NCBI RefSeq assembly: GCF_020405205.1
Contig: NZ_CP084469.1
Coordinates: forward strand, 1,116,001-1,180,000
Reading direction: 5' to 3'
Origin: Natrinema salinisoli
GTDB taxonomy: Archaea; Halobacteriota; Halobacteria; Halobacteriales; Natrialbaceae
DNA: 64,000 nt
Part shown: positions 1 to 9,505 of the stretch, piece after piece
Position numbering within the stretch: position 1 is the first letter of the stretch
Layout: each line of letters begins with the position of its first letter
The notes under the pieces: model-generated
The model's input: only the letters and a program-made list of their open reading frames with translations
Database searches by the model: none
What the model was told of the DNA's origin: nothing
Translations under genes and position numbers: made by a program

Positions 1-721
1 CGAGGACGTCGTGATCGAGGGGCTCGCCCTCGTCGAACTCGATGTGGTCCTCGGTTGCCTCGGTGATCGGGTCGTCCGTGTGGATCTGGACGCCCGCTTC
101 CTCGAGCAGGTCGCGCAGGGCCTGCTGGACCTCCGGATCGTTGCCCGGGAAGATCTCCTCGAGCGCCTCGACGAGGTGGATCTCGATCGGTGCGCGGTGT
201 TCGTCGCGGAACTCAGCGATCTCGCCCGCGGTCTGAATACCCGAGAGGCCGGCACCGCCGATGACGACCTGGGCGGGCTCGCCGCGAGTCGCCTCCTGAC
301 TGGCGTCGGTGACGGCCTCGTGAATCTCGAGCGCGTCGTCGAGGCTCTTCAGGGTCAGGGAGTGCTCCTCGAGACCCGGGATCCCGTAGTAGGCGGTCTG
401 GCTGCCGAGGCCGACGAGGACGTAGTCGTAGTCGACGTCGTCGCCGTCCGCGAGTTCGACGACCTGTTCGTCGACGTCGAGACCGGTCACTTCGTCCTCG
501 ATGAACTGGGTCGACGGGTCCGCGATCTGATCGACCGGGAACGTGATGTCCGAGCGGACGTCCGGGTCCCGGATTGCACGATGGGACTCGTGTAGAACGA
601 GGTGGTAATCGACGTCGGCGATCCACGTTAGCCGCGCGTTGCCCCCGAGCTCCGACTGGAGCCTGTTGATTGTCCCGGTGCCAGCGTATCCCGCACCGAG
701 CACGACGACGTTCTCAGTCAT
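1..721 (-). CDS. NAD(P)/FAD-dependent dehydrogenase, NDH-2 type (partial, 3' end missing)
   Basis: The first 240 or so codons of a pyridine nucleotide-disulfide oxidoreductase are visible, and the C-terminus lies beyond the left edge. The N-terminus starts MTENVVVLGAGYAGTGT, an FAD-binding Rossmann motif of the GxGxxG type. A second nucleotide-binding segment (VVIGGAGLSGIQTAGE) follows near residue 145, and V-G-L-G-S-Q precedes it as the usual ATG-like motif. The overall pattern is that of type II NADH:quinone oxidoreductases or sulfide:quinone-like enzymes, which pass electrons from NADH to the membrane quinone pool without pumping ions. The ATG at 721 directly follows an AT-rich stretch at 735-800. 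The exact substrate cannot be told from the part that is present. Confidence 0.85.
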   Translation of the reverse strand, partial: MTENVVVLGAGYAGTGTINRLQSELGGNARLTWIADVDYHLVLHESHRAIRDPDVRSDITFPVDQIADPSTQFIEDEVTGLDVDEQVVELADGDDVDYDYVLVGLGSQTAYYGIPGLEEHSLTLKSLDDALEIHEAVTDASQEATRGEPAQVVIGGAGLSGIQTAGEIAEFRDEHRAPIEIHLVEALEEIFPGNDPEVQQALRDLLEEAGVQIHTDDPITEATEDHIEFDEGEPLDHDVL

Positions 722-832
722 ATCCCACACTGGGAATCACTATGATACAAAGGTGTTGGAACGAGTATCGGTGTGCAAAAGATTCACACTTGTATGTCCG
801 CAGCCACGAAGCGGATCGCTCCGAGACGTCCC

Positions 833-1753
833 TCAGAGGATCCGTTTGCCGAACGTGCTCGCCGTCAGTTCCGCCGCCAATGTCGCTGTCTCGTTCGCCT
901 CGTCCAGGATCGGGTTCACCTCGACGACGTCCACCGATCGGAGGATGCCGTCGGCCTCGTCGCGGCGAGACAGGGCCTCGAGTGCGGCGTGGGCCTCCCG
1001 GTAGGTGACGCCGCCCCGAACCGGAGTGCCGACCCCGGGTGCTTCCTTCGGATCGAGCCAGTCGAGGTCGAGGCTGACGTGGACGCCGTCGGTCCCGTCG
1101 GTCGCGACCGCGAGCGCGTCCTCGACGACCGCAGAGATCCCGCGCTGATCGATGTCGGACATGGTAAAGGCGGTCATGTCGCTGTCCCGAATCAGTTCAC
1201 GCTCCCGTTCGTCGATGCTCCGAAGGCCGACGTAGGCGATCGACGACTCCCGAAGGTTGGGCGCGGGGGCCCAGTCCGTTTCGCCGAACGCGCCGCGGCC
1301 GAGGGCCGCAGCCAGCGGCATCCCGTGAACGTTCCCGCTGGGAGAGGTCTCGGGCGTATTGAGGTCCGCGTGAGCGTCGAACCAGACGACACCGAGATCG
1401 GCCCCGCGCGCCGAGCCGCCGAGCGAACCGATCGCAACGGAGTGATCGCCGCCCAGCACGAGCGGGAACTCGCCGTCCGCAAGCGTCGCCGCGACTCGAT
1501 CGCGGATACGCGTACAGACGTCTTCGACCTCTCGGAGGAACTTCGCGTTCCCGCTGCTGGGCTGGTCGGCGTCCGGATCTCGCTCCTCCGCACGGGGCAT
1601 CGATAGATCACCGTCGTCGATCGGCTCGACGCCCGCCCGCTCGAGGCCGTCAGCCAGCCCGGCGTAGCGGATCGCGGACGGTCCCATGTCGACGCCGCGC
1701 CGATTCGCACCGTAGTCCATCGGCGCTCCGATTATCCTGACGTTCCGTTCCAT
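833..1753 (-). CDS. rocF: arginase
   Basis: The 306-residue protein belongs to the ureohydrolase family (arginase/agmatinase). It hydrolyses arginine to ornithine and urea in the cytoplasm using a binuclear Mn site. All metal-binding motifs are present: GGDHS near residue 120, DAHAD near 146 and SLDLDWLDP near 228. The N-terminal IIGAPMDYGANRRGVDMGP is the arginase form rather than the agmatinase form. The next gene, divergently transcribed from 1849, encodes a DtxR-type metal regulator. Adjacency of a Mn enzyme and a possible Mn/Fe sensor may be coincidental. Agmatinase activity cannot be excluded by sequence alone. Confidence 0.9.
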   Translation of the reverse strand: MERNVRIIGAPMDYGANRRGVDMGPSAIRYAGLADGLERAGVEPIDDGDLSMPRAEERDPDADQPSSGNAKFLREVEDVCTRIRDRVAATLADGEFPLVLGGDHSVAIGSLGGSARGADLGVVWFDAHADLNTPETSPSGNVHGMPLAAALGRGAFGETDWAPAPNLRESSIAYVGLRSIDERERELIRDSDMTAFTMSDIDQRGISAVVEDALAVATDGTDGVHVSLDLDWLDPKEAPGVGTPVRGGVTYREAHAALEALSRRDEADGILRSVDVVEVNPILDEANETATLAAELTASTFGKRIL

Positions 1754-1815
1754 AGTTTCGATACGTCGACGTCCGATTTGATCGTGACGATTCGTGCCGT
1801 TTCGCTGGCGATAGC

Positions 1816-1837
1816 TTTAGGGTTAGACGTCTCTAAA
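1816..1837. promoter_or_regulatory. candidate DtxR-type operator
   Basis: An imperfect inverted repeat with outer arms TTTAG and CTAAA and an inner AGACGTCT palindrome lies 11 bases before the start of the DtxR-family gene. The left half (TTAGGGTTAG) resembles the left half of the known DtxR/IdeR operator consensus (TTAGGTTAG). Its place at the expected core promoter suggests self-repression. This is inferred from pattern only. Confidence 0.45.
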
Positions 1838-1848
1838 TCCGGGACAGA

Positions 1849-2529
1849 ATGATGTTGAGCGACGTGATGGAGGACTACCTCAAAGCGATCTATCAGCTCC
1901 AGCGGGAGACCGACGATCGGATCAAGACCTCCGAGATCGCGGCCGAACTGGACGTCACGTCGCCGACCGTCACCAGCATGCTCGACAAACTCGAGGAGCG
2001 GGAGCTGGTCGACCGGGAAAAGTATCGCGGGGTGACGCTGACCGACGAGGGCGAAACCGTCGCCCTCGAGATCGTCCGTCACCACCGCCTCCTCGAGGCG
2101 TACCTCACCGAACACCTCGATTACGACTGGTCCGAGGTCCACGCCGAGGCCGACCGGCTCGAACACCACATCAGCGAGGACTTCGAGGCGCGCGTCGCCG
2201 CCGCCCTCGGCGAGCCCGACGTCGACCCGCACGGATCCCCGATACCCAGTGCCGATCTCGAGCCACCGACGCGTCCCGACGGCGAGTCGATCGCCGAGTT
2301 CGAGGAGGGAACCGTCGTCACCGTCGCCGAAGTCGCCGACCACGATCCGGCGGTCCTCTCCTATCTCGCCGAGCACGGCGTCGAACCGGGCGTCGAACTC
2401 GAGATCCTCGAGATCGCACCGTTCGGAATGGTGACCGCTCGCTCGAGCGAGGCCGACGACCCCGTTTCACTGCCCGAATCCGTCGCAGCTCACGTCTGGG
2501 TCGCACCGCCCGCAGAGCCTGACGCGTAG
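1849..2529 (+). CDS. DtxR/MntR-family metal-dependent regulator
   Basis: The 226-residue protein has a winged-helix DNA-binding domain (residues 5-60, with TSEIAAELDVTSPTVTSML as the recognition region). A helical metal-binding and dimerisation domain follows (HHRLLEAYL, HAEADRLEHHIS, residues 75-115). The C-terminal FeoA/SH3-like domain covers about residues 150-220 (GTVVTVAEV to FGMVTARS). Family members repress metal uptake genes when loaded with Fe2+ or Mn2+. Two consecutive ATGs (1849 and 1852) are possible starts, and the second gives the more usual MLSDVMEDYL. The operator candidate upstream suggests autoregulation. Which metal it senses is not determinable here. Confidence 0.88.
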   Translation: MMLSDVMEDYLKAIYQLQRETDDRIKTSEIAAELDVTSPTVTSMLDKLEERELVDREKYRGVTLTDEGETVALEIVRHHRLLEAYLTEHLDYDWSEVHAEADRLEHHISEDFEARVAAALGEPDVDPHGSPIPSADLEPPTRPDGESIAEFEEGTVVTVAEVADHDPAVLSYLAEHGVEPGVELEILEIAPFGMVTARSSEADDPVSLPESVAAHVWVAPPAEPDA

Positions 2530-2821
2530 TCGCCGACGGCGGGACCCACAGCACCTATGGAACGGGTCCGACACGCTCTCGTCGTAACCGAACGAACGTC
2601 CATCTGGATTCGCTCCGGTTTCGCCCAATACCACTTTTACCGGCGTTCTACTCGGCTACATTCTTGCCGCCTGATAGCACACATCGAATGAAACAGACGC
2701 CAATCTCTCCCCGAGCAACGAAGAGAAACACCTTCCCGTACCGGAGCGAAACGTCCCAAGACGAGGAAACCGATCCGGCTCACCCGCCGGGTTTAAGGAA
2801 ACCAAATACGAATAAATACCT

Positions 2822-3355
2822 ATGTCATCAATCGAACTCACACCGAGCCAGAAGAAAATCCTCCGTGCCCTCACGAACCTTCACAAAGAGACCGAAGACG
2901 CCATCAAAGGGGAGGACATCGCCGAACAGGTCGACCGGAACCCGGGGACGATCCGCAACCAGATGCAGAGTCTCAAAGCCCTCCAGCTCGTCGAAGGTGT
3001 ACCTGGGCCGAAAGGCGGCTACAAGCCCACTGCAACGGCATACGAGGCTCTCGAGATCCAGCAGATGGACGAGCCCGCCGCGGTCCCGATGCAACACGAG
3101 GGCGAACCCATCGACGACATGATCATCGAAGAGATCGATCTCTCGAGCGTTCACCACCCCGAACTCTGCCGCGCGGAGATCCACATTCAGGGCACGCTCA
3201 GCGACATTCACGAAGACGATTCCGTCACCGTCGGCCCGACGCCGCTCTCGAAACTCGTCATCGAGGGGACCGTCGACGGGAAAGACGACACGAACAACAT
3301 CATTATCCTGCGGATCGACGACATGGTCGCGCCCGCCGAGGAACCGGCCCACTGA
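2822..3355 (+). CDS. winged-helix transcriptional regulator
   Basis: The 177-residue protein begins with a winged-helix domain (residues 5-75) containing LTPSQKKILRAL, IKGEDIAEQV, RNPGTIRNQMQSLKAL and EGVPGPKGGYKPT. This N-terminal half closely resembles the HTH part of archaeal HTH-CBS proteins such as the Methanocaldococcus MJ1232 group. The CBS domains are absent here. A short beta-rich C-terminal region (residues 95-170) replaces them, with TPLSKLVIEGTVDG and NNIIILRIDDM. The target genes are unknown. A TTTAAG box at 2792 sits 30 bases before the ATG, so the transcript is probably leaderless and this start is favoured. Confidence 0.75.
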   Translation: MSSIELTPSQKKILRALTNLHKETEDAIKGEDIAEQVDRNPGTIRNQMQSLKALQLVEGVPGPKGGYKPTATAYEALEIQQMDEPAAVPMQHEGEPIDDMIIEEIDLSSVHHPELCRAEIHIQGTLSDIHEDDSVTVGPTPLSKLVIEGTVDGKDDTNNIIILRIDDMVAPAEEPAH

Positions 3356-3463
3356 ACCGCATCCGTCGGCAATCTCTCTCCGTCTTTCTAGCGTCCGCTC
3401 TCGGTCGTCGACCGAATCGGGAAAATCAGTTTCGAGTCGTCGTCTCGAGACGGTAGGGTCCGT

Positions 3464-5953
3464 TCAGTTCGTTTCTACGACTGCGTCGTCGGCGTCCGCG
3501 GTCGCCGCCGCCGGAATGTCGTCGACTGCGGCGACCGCATCGCCGTCCTCGACCTCCATGACGATGACGCCCATCGTGTTCCGACCCACGGTCGAGATCT
3601 CGTCGACCCGGGTCCGGACGATCTGGCCGCGCTCGCTCATCAGGACGAGCTGATCGTCGTCTGCGACCGCTTTGACGGCCGTCACGGAGCCGTTGCGCTC
3701 GCCGGTCTTGATGTCGATCAGCCCCTTTCCGTACCGGGACTGGGTGCGATACTCGGAGAGCAGCGTCCGCTTACCGTAGCCGTTTTCGGTGACCGTCAGC
3801 AGCGCCCGCTCGTCGCCCTCGTCGGTCGCGACCAGGCCCGCCACGGCGTCGTCGTCCTGTAATTTGATGCCGTTGACGCCCCGGGCGTTCCGGCCCATCG
3901 AACGGACTTCGTCCTCGTCGAAGCGGATCGTCATCCCGCCTTCCGTCGCGATGACCAGATCCTGCGTGCCGTCGGTGACTTCGACGTCGACGAGTTCGTC
4001 GCCCTCCTCGAGGTCGGCGGCGATAATACCCGTCGAGAGGATGTTGTCGAACTCCTCGCCGGCGGTGCGTTTGACGTAGCCGTTCCGAGTGGCCATCGTC
4101 ACGAACTCGTCGTCACCGAAGGCGTCGGTGTCGACGATGGCCGTGATGTCCTCGCCGGGATCGAGATCGAGGATGTTGACCGCCGATTTGCCGCGCGCGG
4201 TCCGGCCCATCTCCGGGATCTCGTAGGTCTTGAGCCGGTAGACTTCGCCCTGATTCGTAAAGCAGAGCAGATAATCGTGCGTGTTGGCCCGGAAGACCGT
4301 CGACACGCGGTCGTCCTCCTTGACGTCCGCGCCGATGATCCCTTTGCCACCTCGACCCTGGGGGTCGAAGTTCTCGATCGGCATCCGCTTGACGTAATCG
4401 TCCTCCGTCATGACGACGAAGACTTCCTCCTCGGGGATGAGGTCCTCGTGGGTGACCGTTCCCTGATCTTCGATAATCGAGGTGCGGCGGTCGTCGGCGT
4501 ACTCGTCTCTGATCTCCCGGAGTTCGTCTTTGATGACGGTCAACAGCTCGGACTCGCTCTCGAGAATCGTGGTCAGGCGTTCGATCTCGGCCTGGACCTC
4601 CTCGTACTCGTCCTCGATCTCGGCGGCCTCCATGGAGGTGAGGCTCCCAAGTTGCATCCGGACGATGTGATCCGCCTGATCCGCCGAGAAATCGTAGGCC
4701 TCCTGCAGCGCGTCCTTCGCCGCCGACCGATCCTCGCTGTTGCGGATCAGCTCGACGACGTCTTCGGCGTTCTCGACGGCGGTCAGCCGTCCTTCGAGAA
4801 TGTGGGCCCGGTCCTCGGCCTCCTCGAGGTCGTACTCGCTGCGTCGGCGGACGACCTCGCGGCGGTGGGAGATGTACTCCGCTAAGGTTTCCTTCAGCGA
4901 GAGCACCCGCGGCTGGCCGTCGACCAGCGCGAGGTTGATGACGCCGAAGGTCCGCTCGAGATGGTTCTCGAGCAGTTTGTTCTTGACGACGTCGGCGTTC
5001 GCGCCGCGCTTGAGTTCGATGACGACGCGGACGCCGTCGCGGTCGGACTCGTCGCGCAGGTCGGAGATTCCCTCGATCTCGCCCTCGTTGACGTCCTCTG
5101 CGATACGCTCGACGAGGCGGGCCTTGTTGGCCTGGAAGGGGAGTTCGGTGACGACGATCCGCTCGCGATTCGACTTCCACTCCTCGACTTCGAACTCGGC
5201 GCGGACGCGGATGCGGCCGCGGCCGGTCTTGTACGCCGAGTAGATGGCGTCCCGGCCGACGATGTTCGCGCCCGTCGGGAAGTCTGGCCCCTTGACGTGC
5301 TCCATCAGGTCGTCGACGGTCGCGTCGGGATTATCGATCAGCTCGATCGTCGCGTCGATGACCTCGCCCAGGTTGTGGGGTGGGATGTTCGTCGACATCC
5401 CAACCGCGATCCCCGAGGAGCCGTTCACGAGGAGGTTTGGGAACGCCGCCGGCAGTACGTCGGGCTCTTGCAGACGGTCGTCGTAGTTCGGCGAGAAGTC
5501 GACCGTGTCCTTGTCGATGTCCTCGAGCAACTCCTCGGCGACGGGAGCCATCCGCGCTTCAGTGTACCGGGGCGCGGCGGCCGGGTCACCGTCCATCGAG
5601 CCGAAGTTCCCCTGGCCGTCCACGAGGGGATACCGCATCGAGAAGTCCTGGGCCATCCGGACCAGGGTGTCGTAGATCGCGCTGTCGCCGTGAGGGTGGT
5701 AGTCACCCATCGTCTCCCCGACGATCGAGGAGGACTTGCGGTGACTCGAGCCGCTCGAGACGCCCATCTCGTGCATCGCGTACAGGATGCGTCGGTGGAC
5801 GGGTTTGAGCCCGTCGCGGGCGTCGGGGAGGGCGCGACCGGCGATGACGCTCATCGCGTAGTCGATGTAACTCTGCTCCATCTCGTCTTCGATACGGACG
5901 TTTTCGACTGACCGTGCCTCTACGTCCGTCGGATCGGGTACGTCTGAACTCAT
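3464..5953 (-). CDS. gyrA: DNA gyrase subunit A
   Basis: The 829-residue protein is the DNA-cleaving subunit of gyrase, which introduces negative supercoils. The catalytic tyrosine is Tyr130 in [10 protein letters not shown]. The quinolone-pocket region [10 protein letters not shown] (86-95) carries the usual Ser91. The C-terminal beta-pinwheel includes a GyrA-box variant, QGRGGKG, needed for DNA wrapping, followed by six blade-like repeats ending in an acidic, alanine-rich tail. It lies 18 bases behind gyrB on the same strand, so the two subunits are surely co-transcribed. Length and motifs are normal for haloarchaea. Confidence 0.98.
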   Translation of the reverse strand: MSSDVPDPTDVEARSVENVRIEDEMEQSYIDYAMSVIAGRALPDARDGLKPVHRRILYAMHEMGVSSGSSHRKSSSIVGETMGDYHPHGDSAIYDTLVRMAQDFSMRYPLVDGQGNFGSMDGDPAAAPRYTEARMAPVAEELLEDIDKDTVDFSPNYDDRLQEPDVLPAAFPNLLVNGSSGIAVGMSTNIPPHNLGEVIDATIELIDNPDATVDDLMEHVKGPDFPTGANIVGRDAIYSAYKTGRGRIRVRAEFEVEEWKSNRERIVVTELPFQANKARLVERIAEDVNEGEIEGISDLRDESDRDGVRVVIELKRGANADVVKNKLLENHLERTFGVINLALVDGQPRVLSLKETLAEYISHRREVVRRRSEYDLEEAEDRAHILEGRLTAVENAEDVVELIRNSEDRSAAKDALQEAYDFSADQADHIVRMQLGSLTSMEAAEIEDEYEEVQAEIERLTTILESESELLTVIKDELREIRDEYADDRRTSIIEDQGTVTHEDLIPEEEVFVVMTEDDYVKRMPIENFDPQGRGGKGIIGADVKEDDRVSTVFRANTHDYLLCFTNQGEVYRLKTYEIPEMGRTARGKSAVNILDLDPGEDITAIVDTDAFGDDEFVTMATRNGYVKRTAGEEFDNILSTGIIAADLEEGDELVDVEVTDGTQDLVIATEGGMTIRFDEDEVRSMGRNARGVNGIKLQDDDAVAGLVATDEGDERALLTVTENGYGKRTLLSEYRTQSRYGKGLIDIKTGERNGSVTAVKAVADDDQLVLMSERGQIVRTRVDEISTVGRNTMGVIVMEVEDGDAVAAVDDIPAAATADADDAVVETN

Positions 5954-5971
5954 GTAGCTATATATTCTATA

Positions 5972-7903
5972 TTATATGTCGATCCACTCTGCTTCGGGCG
6001 CGTGGTCTTTGATGAACTGCTTCCGGGGTTCGACGGCGTCGCCCATCAGGACGGAGAACATCTTGTCCGCCGCGGCCGCGTCCTCGATCGTGATCTGCTT
6101 GAGGATGCGGTTGTCGGGGTTCATCGTCGTCTCCCAGAGCTGCTCGGGGTTCATCTCGCCAAGTCCCTTGAACCGCTGGACCTGCGAGGGATTCCCGTTG
6201 CACTTCTCCTCGACGATCTCGTCGCGCTCGGCGTCGGTCATCGCGTCGTACGTGTTCCCGCGATACCGGATGCGGTACAGCGGCGGCTGGGTCGCGTAGA
6301 CGTAGCCGCCCTCGAGCAGCGGCCGCATGTGCCGGTAGAAGAACGTCAACAGCAGCGTCCGGATGTGCGCGCCGTCGACGTCGGCGTCCGTCGCCATGAT
6401 GATCTTCTTGTAGCGGACGTCCTCGACGTCGAACTCGTCGCCGATCCCCGCGCCGATCGCGGTGATCATGTTCCGGATCTCGTCGTTCTCGAGGATACGG
6501 TCGAGCCGGTGTTTCTCGACGTTGAGGATTTTCCCCTTGATCGGGAGGACGGCCTGGAATTCGGGGTTCCGGGCCTGTTTCGCGCTGCCACCTGCGGAGT
6601 CACCCTCCGCGATGAACAGTTCGGCCTCGTCGGGGTCTTTGGTCTGACAGTCGGCCAGTTTCCCCGGCAGCGACGTGGACTCGAGGGCGGACTTCCGCCG
6701 GGTCAGCTCCTCGGCTTTCTGGGCGGCCATGCGTGCCTTCGCGGCTTCGACCGCTTTGGCGACGATCGCCTCGGCGGTGTCGGGGTGTTCCTCGAAGTAG
6801 GTGCCGAGCCCTTCGTGCATGGCGCTCTCGACGATGCCGCGCACTTCGCTGTTGCCGAGTTTCGTCTTCGTCTGGCCCTCGAACTGGGGATCGGGGTGTT
6901 TGATCGAGATGACCGCGGTCAACCCCTCGCGGATGTCCTCTCCTTTGAGGTTGTTGTCGAGATCGGAGAGGAGGTCGTTGTCGTTGGCGTAGTCGTTGAC
7001 CGTTCGGGTCAGTGCGGTCTTGAACCCGGTGAGGTGGGTGCCGCCCTCGCGGGTGTTGATGTTGTTCGCGAACGCGTGGATCGAGCCCTGCAGTTCCTCG
7101 GTGGCCTGCATCGCGACTTCGATCTGAATGTTCTGTTCCTCGTCCTCGAAGTAGATGACGTCGTCGTGCATCGCCAAGCGCGTCTCGTTGAGATAGTCGA
7201 CGAACTCGCGGATGCCACCGTCGTACTCGTAGGTTTCGGAAACGGGTTCGCCGTCGTCCGTCTCTTCGCGCTCGTCGCGAAGCGTGATGCGGACGCCCGA
7301 GTTGAGGAAGGCCAGTTCCCGGAGCCGGTTCGACAGGGTCGAAAACGAGACGTCGCCCGTCTCGAAGACGCTCGTATCGGGCCAGAATGTGATCTGGCTC
7401 CCCGTCTCCTCGTCCGGGTCCATGTCGCGAACGCGCTCCATGTCGCCGACGGGTTCGCCGGCCTCGAACGCGTGGCGGAAGACGCCGCCGTCGCGTTTGA
7501 CCTCGGCCTCGAGGCGTTCGGAGAGGGCGTTCACGACGGAAACCCCGACGCCGTGGAGGCCCCCGGAGACCTGGTAGGACTTGTTGTCGAACTTGCCGCC
7601 GGCGTGGAGGACGGTCAGAATGACCTCGAGTGCGGGGCGGTCGTACTCCTCGTGTGTGTCGACGGGGATACCGCGGCCGTCGTCCGCGACGCTCACCGAG
7701 CCGTCCTCGTGGATGGTGACGGTGATGTCGTCGCAGTGGCCGACCAGCGCCTCGTCGATCGAGTTGTCCACCACTTCGTAGACGAGATGGTGAAGACCTC
7801 GAGAATCGGTAGAGCCGATGTACATCGCCGGTCGCTTTCGGACCGCTTCCAGGCCCTCGAGGACCTGAATCTGCCCGGCTCCGTACTCGCTTTCCTGGGA
7901 CAT
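5972..7903 (-). CDS. gyrB: DNA gyrase subunit B
   Basis: The 643-residue ATPase subunit of gyrase starts MSQESEYGAG. The GHKL ATPase domain shows VVDNSIDEAL and DDGRGIPV, with SGGLHGVG in the lid. The TOPRIM domain carries EGDSAGG and DADVDGAHIRTLLL. The C-terminal RFKGLGEMNPEQLWETTM is the classic gyrB tail. I chose the ATG at 7903 because a TATA-like TTTTATTA (7936-7943 on this strand) lies about 35 bases upstream. An ATG at 7948 would overlap that box and adds residues unrelated to the family. It forms an operon with gyrA downstream. Confidence 0.98.
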   Translation of the reverse strand: MSQESEYGAGQIQVLEGLEAVRKRPAMYIGSTDSRGLHHLVYEVVDNSIDEALVGHCDDITVTIHEDGSVSVADDGRGIPVDTHEEYDRPALEVILTVLHAGGKFDNKSYQVSGGLHGVGVSVVNALSERLEAEVKRDGGVFRHAFEAGEPVGDMERVRDMDPDEETGSQITFWPDTSVFETGDVSFSTLSNRLRELAFLNSGVRITLRDEREETDDGEPVSETYEYDGGIREFVDYLNETRLAMHDDVIYFEDEEQNIQIEVAMQATEELQGSIHAFANNINTREGGTHLTGFKTALTRTVNDYANDNDLLSDLDNNLKGEDIREGLTAVISIKHPDPQFEGQTKTKLGNSEVRGIVESAMHEGLGTYFEEHPDTAEAIVAKAVEAAKARMAAQKAEELTRRKSALESTSLPGKLADCQTKDPDEAELFIAEGDSAGGSAKQARNPEFQAVLPIKGKILNVEKHRLDRILENDEIRNMITAIGAGIGDEFDVEDVRYKKIIMATDADVDGAHIRTLLLTFFYRHMRPLLEGGYVYATQPPLYRIRYRGNTYDAMTDAERDEIVEEKCNGNPSQVQRFKGLGEMNPEQLWETTMNPDNRILKQITIEDAAAADKMFSVLMGDAVEPRKQFIKDHAPEAEWIDI

Positions 7904-7935
7904 GTAAAACCTGCTTTCGGATAGCAGTCCGGCCC

Positions 7936-7943
7936 TAATAAAA
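7936..7943 (-). promoter_or_regulatory. TATA box of gyrB-gyrA
   Basis: TTTTATTA read on the minus strand, centred about 37 bases before the gyrB ATG at 7903. That is the distance expected for an archaeal TATA box with a short leader. It also supports the internal start codon. Confidence 0.55.
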
Positions 7944-8005
7944 GTCACGTGTACGCGCGCGAGCGCGAACCGAAAATCGAACCTAACCCGGAAAACGATG
8001 CGAGC

Positions 8006-8725
8006 CTAGATGACGTCGTCGAAGTCGTTGTGGCCCCGAATGTCGACGCCCTCGTCGGTGACCTCCGCGAGGAAGACGCCGTTCCCGGAGCCGGTGTCGC
8101 GCTCGACCGCGCTCTTGATGGCGCGAGCAGCGACCGACTTGGCTTCCTCGAGCGAGAGGTCGTCTTCGTACTCGTTCTCGAGGAGCCCGTAGGCGAGTTG
8201 CATCCCGCTGCCGGTGACGGTGTAGTCGTCGGCCATGACGCCGCCGGCGGGGTCGATGCTGTAGACGTGGCTGCCCTCGGCGTCGACGCCGCCGAGGATC
8301 GGGTTGATCGCCCGGAACGGGCCGCCGCGGGCGAAGTTGCCCGCGAGCGTCGCCAGCGCCTCGATCGGCATCGACTCGCCGCGACGCGATTCGTAGAGGT
8401 TGACTTCGGCGCGAAGCGTCGAGATGAACGACTGCGCGCCGCCGACCGAGCCGACGAGCGTGAGCGCGCCAGTCGGGTGGATCTGTTCGACCTTCTGGAC
8501 GTCCTTGTTCGAGACGAACCGGCCGCCCAGACTGGCGCGCATGTCCGTCGCGATGACGACGCCCTCGTCGGTCGTGATGCCGATGGTCGTCGTCCCCGTG
8601 GAGTTCACGTTCTCGCCGTAGTCGTCGCCGCCCTGACTACCGTCGGGGAGCGAACCCAGTTCGGGATCGTACGGCGACGGATCACCGTTTCCCTGGGGCA
8701 TCGACGGCTGATTCCAGTTATTCAT
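8006..8725 (-). CDS. psmB: proteasome beta subunit (catalytic)
   Basis: The 239-residue beta subunit of the archaeal 20S proteasome degrades proteins inside the barrel. It is made with a propeptide of 44 residues. Autocleavage at Gly44-Thr45 in STGTTTIG would expose the catalytic Thr45. Other family residues are present: ATDMRAS, the GS.GG motif of the S1 region, and the conserved GSG near residue 173. The propeptide is Gly/Asn/Pro-rich and starts MNNWNQPSMPQG. The start overlaps the end of psmA by 8 bases, so the two are translationally coupled and made in step. Confidence 0.97.
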   Translation of the reverse strand: MNNWNQPSMPQGNGDPSPYDPELGSLPDGSQGGDDYGENVNSTGTTTIGITTDEGVVIATDMRASLGGRFVSNKDVQKVEQIHPTGALTLVGSVGGAQSFISTLRAEVNLYESRRGESMPIEALATLAGNFARGGPFRAINPILGGVDAEGSHVYSIDPAGGVMADDYTVTGSGMQLAYGLLENEYEDDLSLEEAKSVAARAIKSAVERDTGSGNGVFLAEVTDEGVDIRGHNDFDDVI

Positions 8726-9464
8726 CGGTCTCCTCCTCCGGCTGGTCGATCTCGGCGACGATCGACTCGAGGTGGTCCGTCTCGACCGAGTGGAACGACT
8801 CGTCCTCGGTCGTGATCGTCGCGACGTCGACGTCTTCGGGGTCGACGACCTCGTCCTCGGCTTCGCTGAGCGCGCTCAGCGCGAGTTCGATGCCGGCGTC
8901 GACGTCGAGGTCCTCGCGGTAGTGCTCCTCGAGGTAGCCCTGGATCGTGTCGCGGTCGCCGCCGATGGCGGCTGCCTTCCACTCGTAGTCCGTCCCCGAC
9001 GGGTCGGTTTCGAACAGTTTCGGCTCGCCGTCGTCGATACCGCCGACGAGAAGGGCGACGCCGAACGGGCGGGCACCGCCGGTCTGGGTGTACTCCTGGA
9101 TGTGGTCGGTGACGGCTCGCGTCAGCGTCTCGACGCCAATCCGCTGGCCGTACCGGAGCTGTTCGCCCTGTGCGCGGCGACGGGCGAGGTCGACGAGCTG
9201 GCGGGCGTCGGCGACGTGCCCGGCGCTCGCGACGCCGACGTGATCGTCGGCCTTGTGAATCTTTTCGACGCTCTCGCGTTCCATGAGCGGCGAGCTTACC
9301 TGCCGGTTGGCGGCGAGGACGACACCGTCGGGCGTGCGGAGTCCGACGCTCGCGGTTCCGCGCTTGACGGCCTCGCGGGCGTACTCGACCTGATAGAGAC
9401 GTCCGTCCGGGGAGAAAATGGTGATCCCACGGTCGTACGCCTGCTGATTGGATTGTCCTTGCAT
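8718..9464 (-). CDS. psmA: proteasome alpha subunit
   Basis: The 248-residue alpha subunit forms the outer rings and gate of the 20S proteasome. The N-terminal gate sequence AYDRGITIFSPDGRL and the following YQVEYAREAVKRG are diagnostic. A long acidic tail (after residue 215, ending PEEETDE) lies where haloarchaeal alpha subunits usually carry one. It is first in the psmA-psmB pair, and a TATA box sits at 9497-9505. In some other haloarchaea the alpha and beta genes are unlinked, so the overlap here helps hold them at equal levels. Confidence 0.97.
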   Translation of the reverse strand: MQGQSNQQAYDRGITIFSPDGRLYQVEYAREAVKRGTASVGLRTPDGVVLAANRQVSSPLMERESVEKIHKADDHVGVASAGHVADARQLVDLARRRAQGEQLRYGQRIGVETLTRAVTDHIQEYTQTGGARPFGVALLVGGIDDGEPKLFETDPSGTDYEWKAAAIGGDRDTIQGYLEEHYREDLDVDAGIELALSALSEAEDEVVDPEDVDVATITTEDESFHSVETDHLESIVAEIDQPEEETDE

Positions 9465-9496
9465 AGATTTCGGTCTTCACCTCTGGTAAGGGATAG

Positions 9497-9505
9497 AAAT
9501 ATATA
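9497..9505 (-). promoter_or_regulatory. TATA box of psmA-psmB
   Basis: TATATATTT on the minus strand, centred 37 bases before the psmA ATG at 9464. Position and sequence fit an archaeal core promoter with a leader of roughly 10-15 bases. Confidence 0.65.

Noticed and set aside
3356-3463. T-rich stretch between the winged-helix gene and gyrA as a shared terminator
   Set aside because: Only short pyrimidine runs without a clear T-tract, so it was not called.
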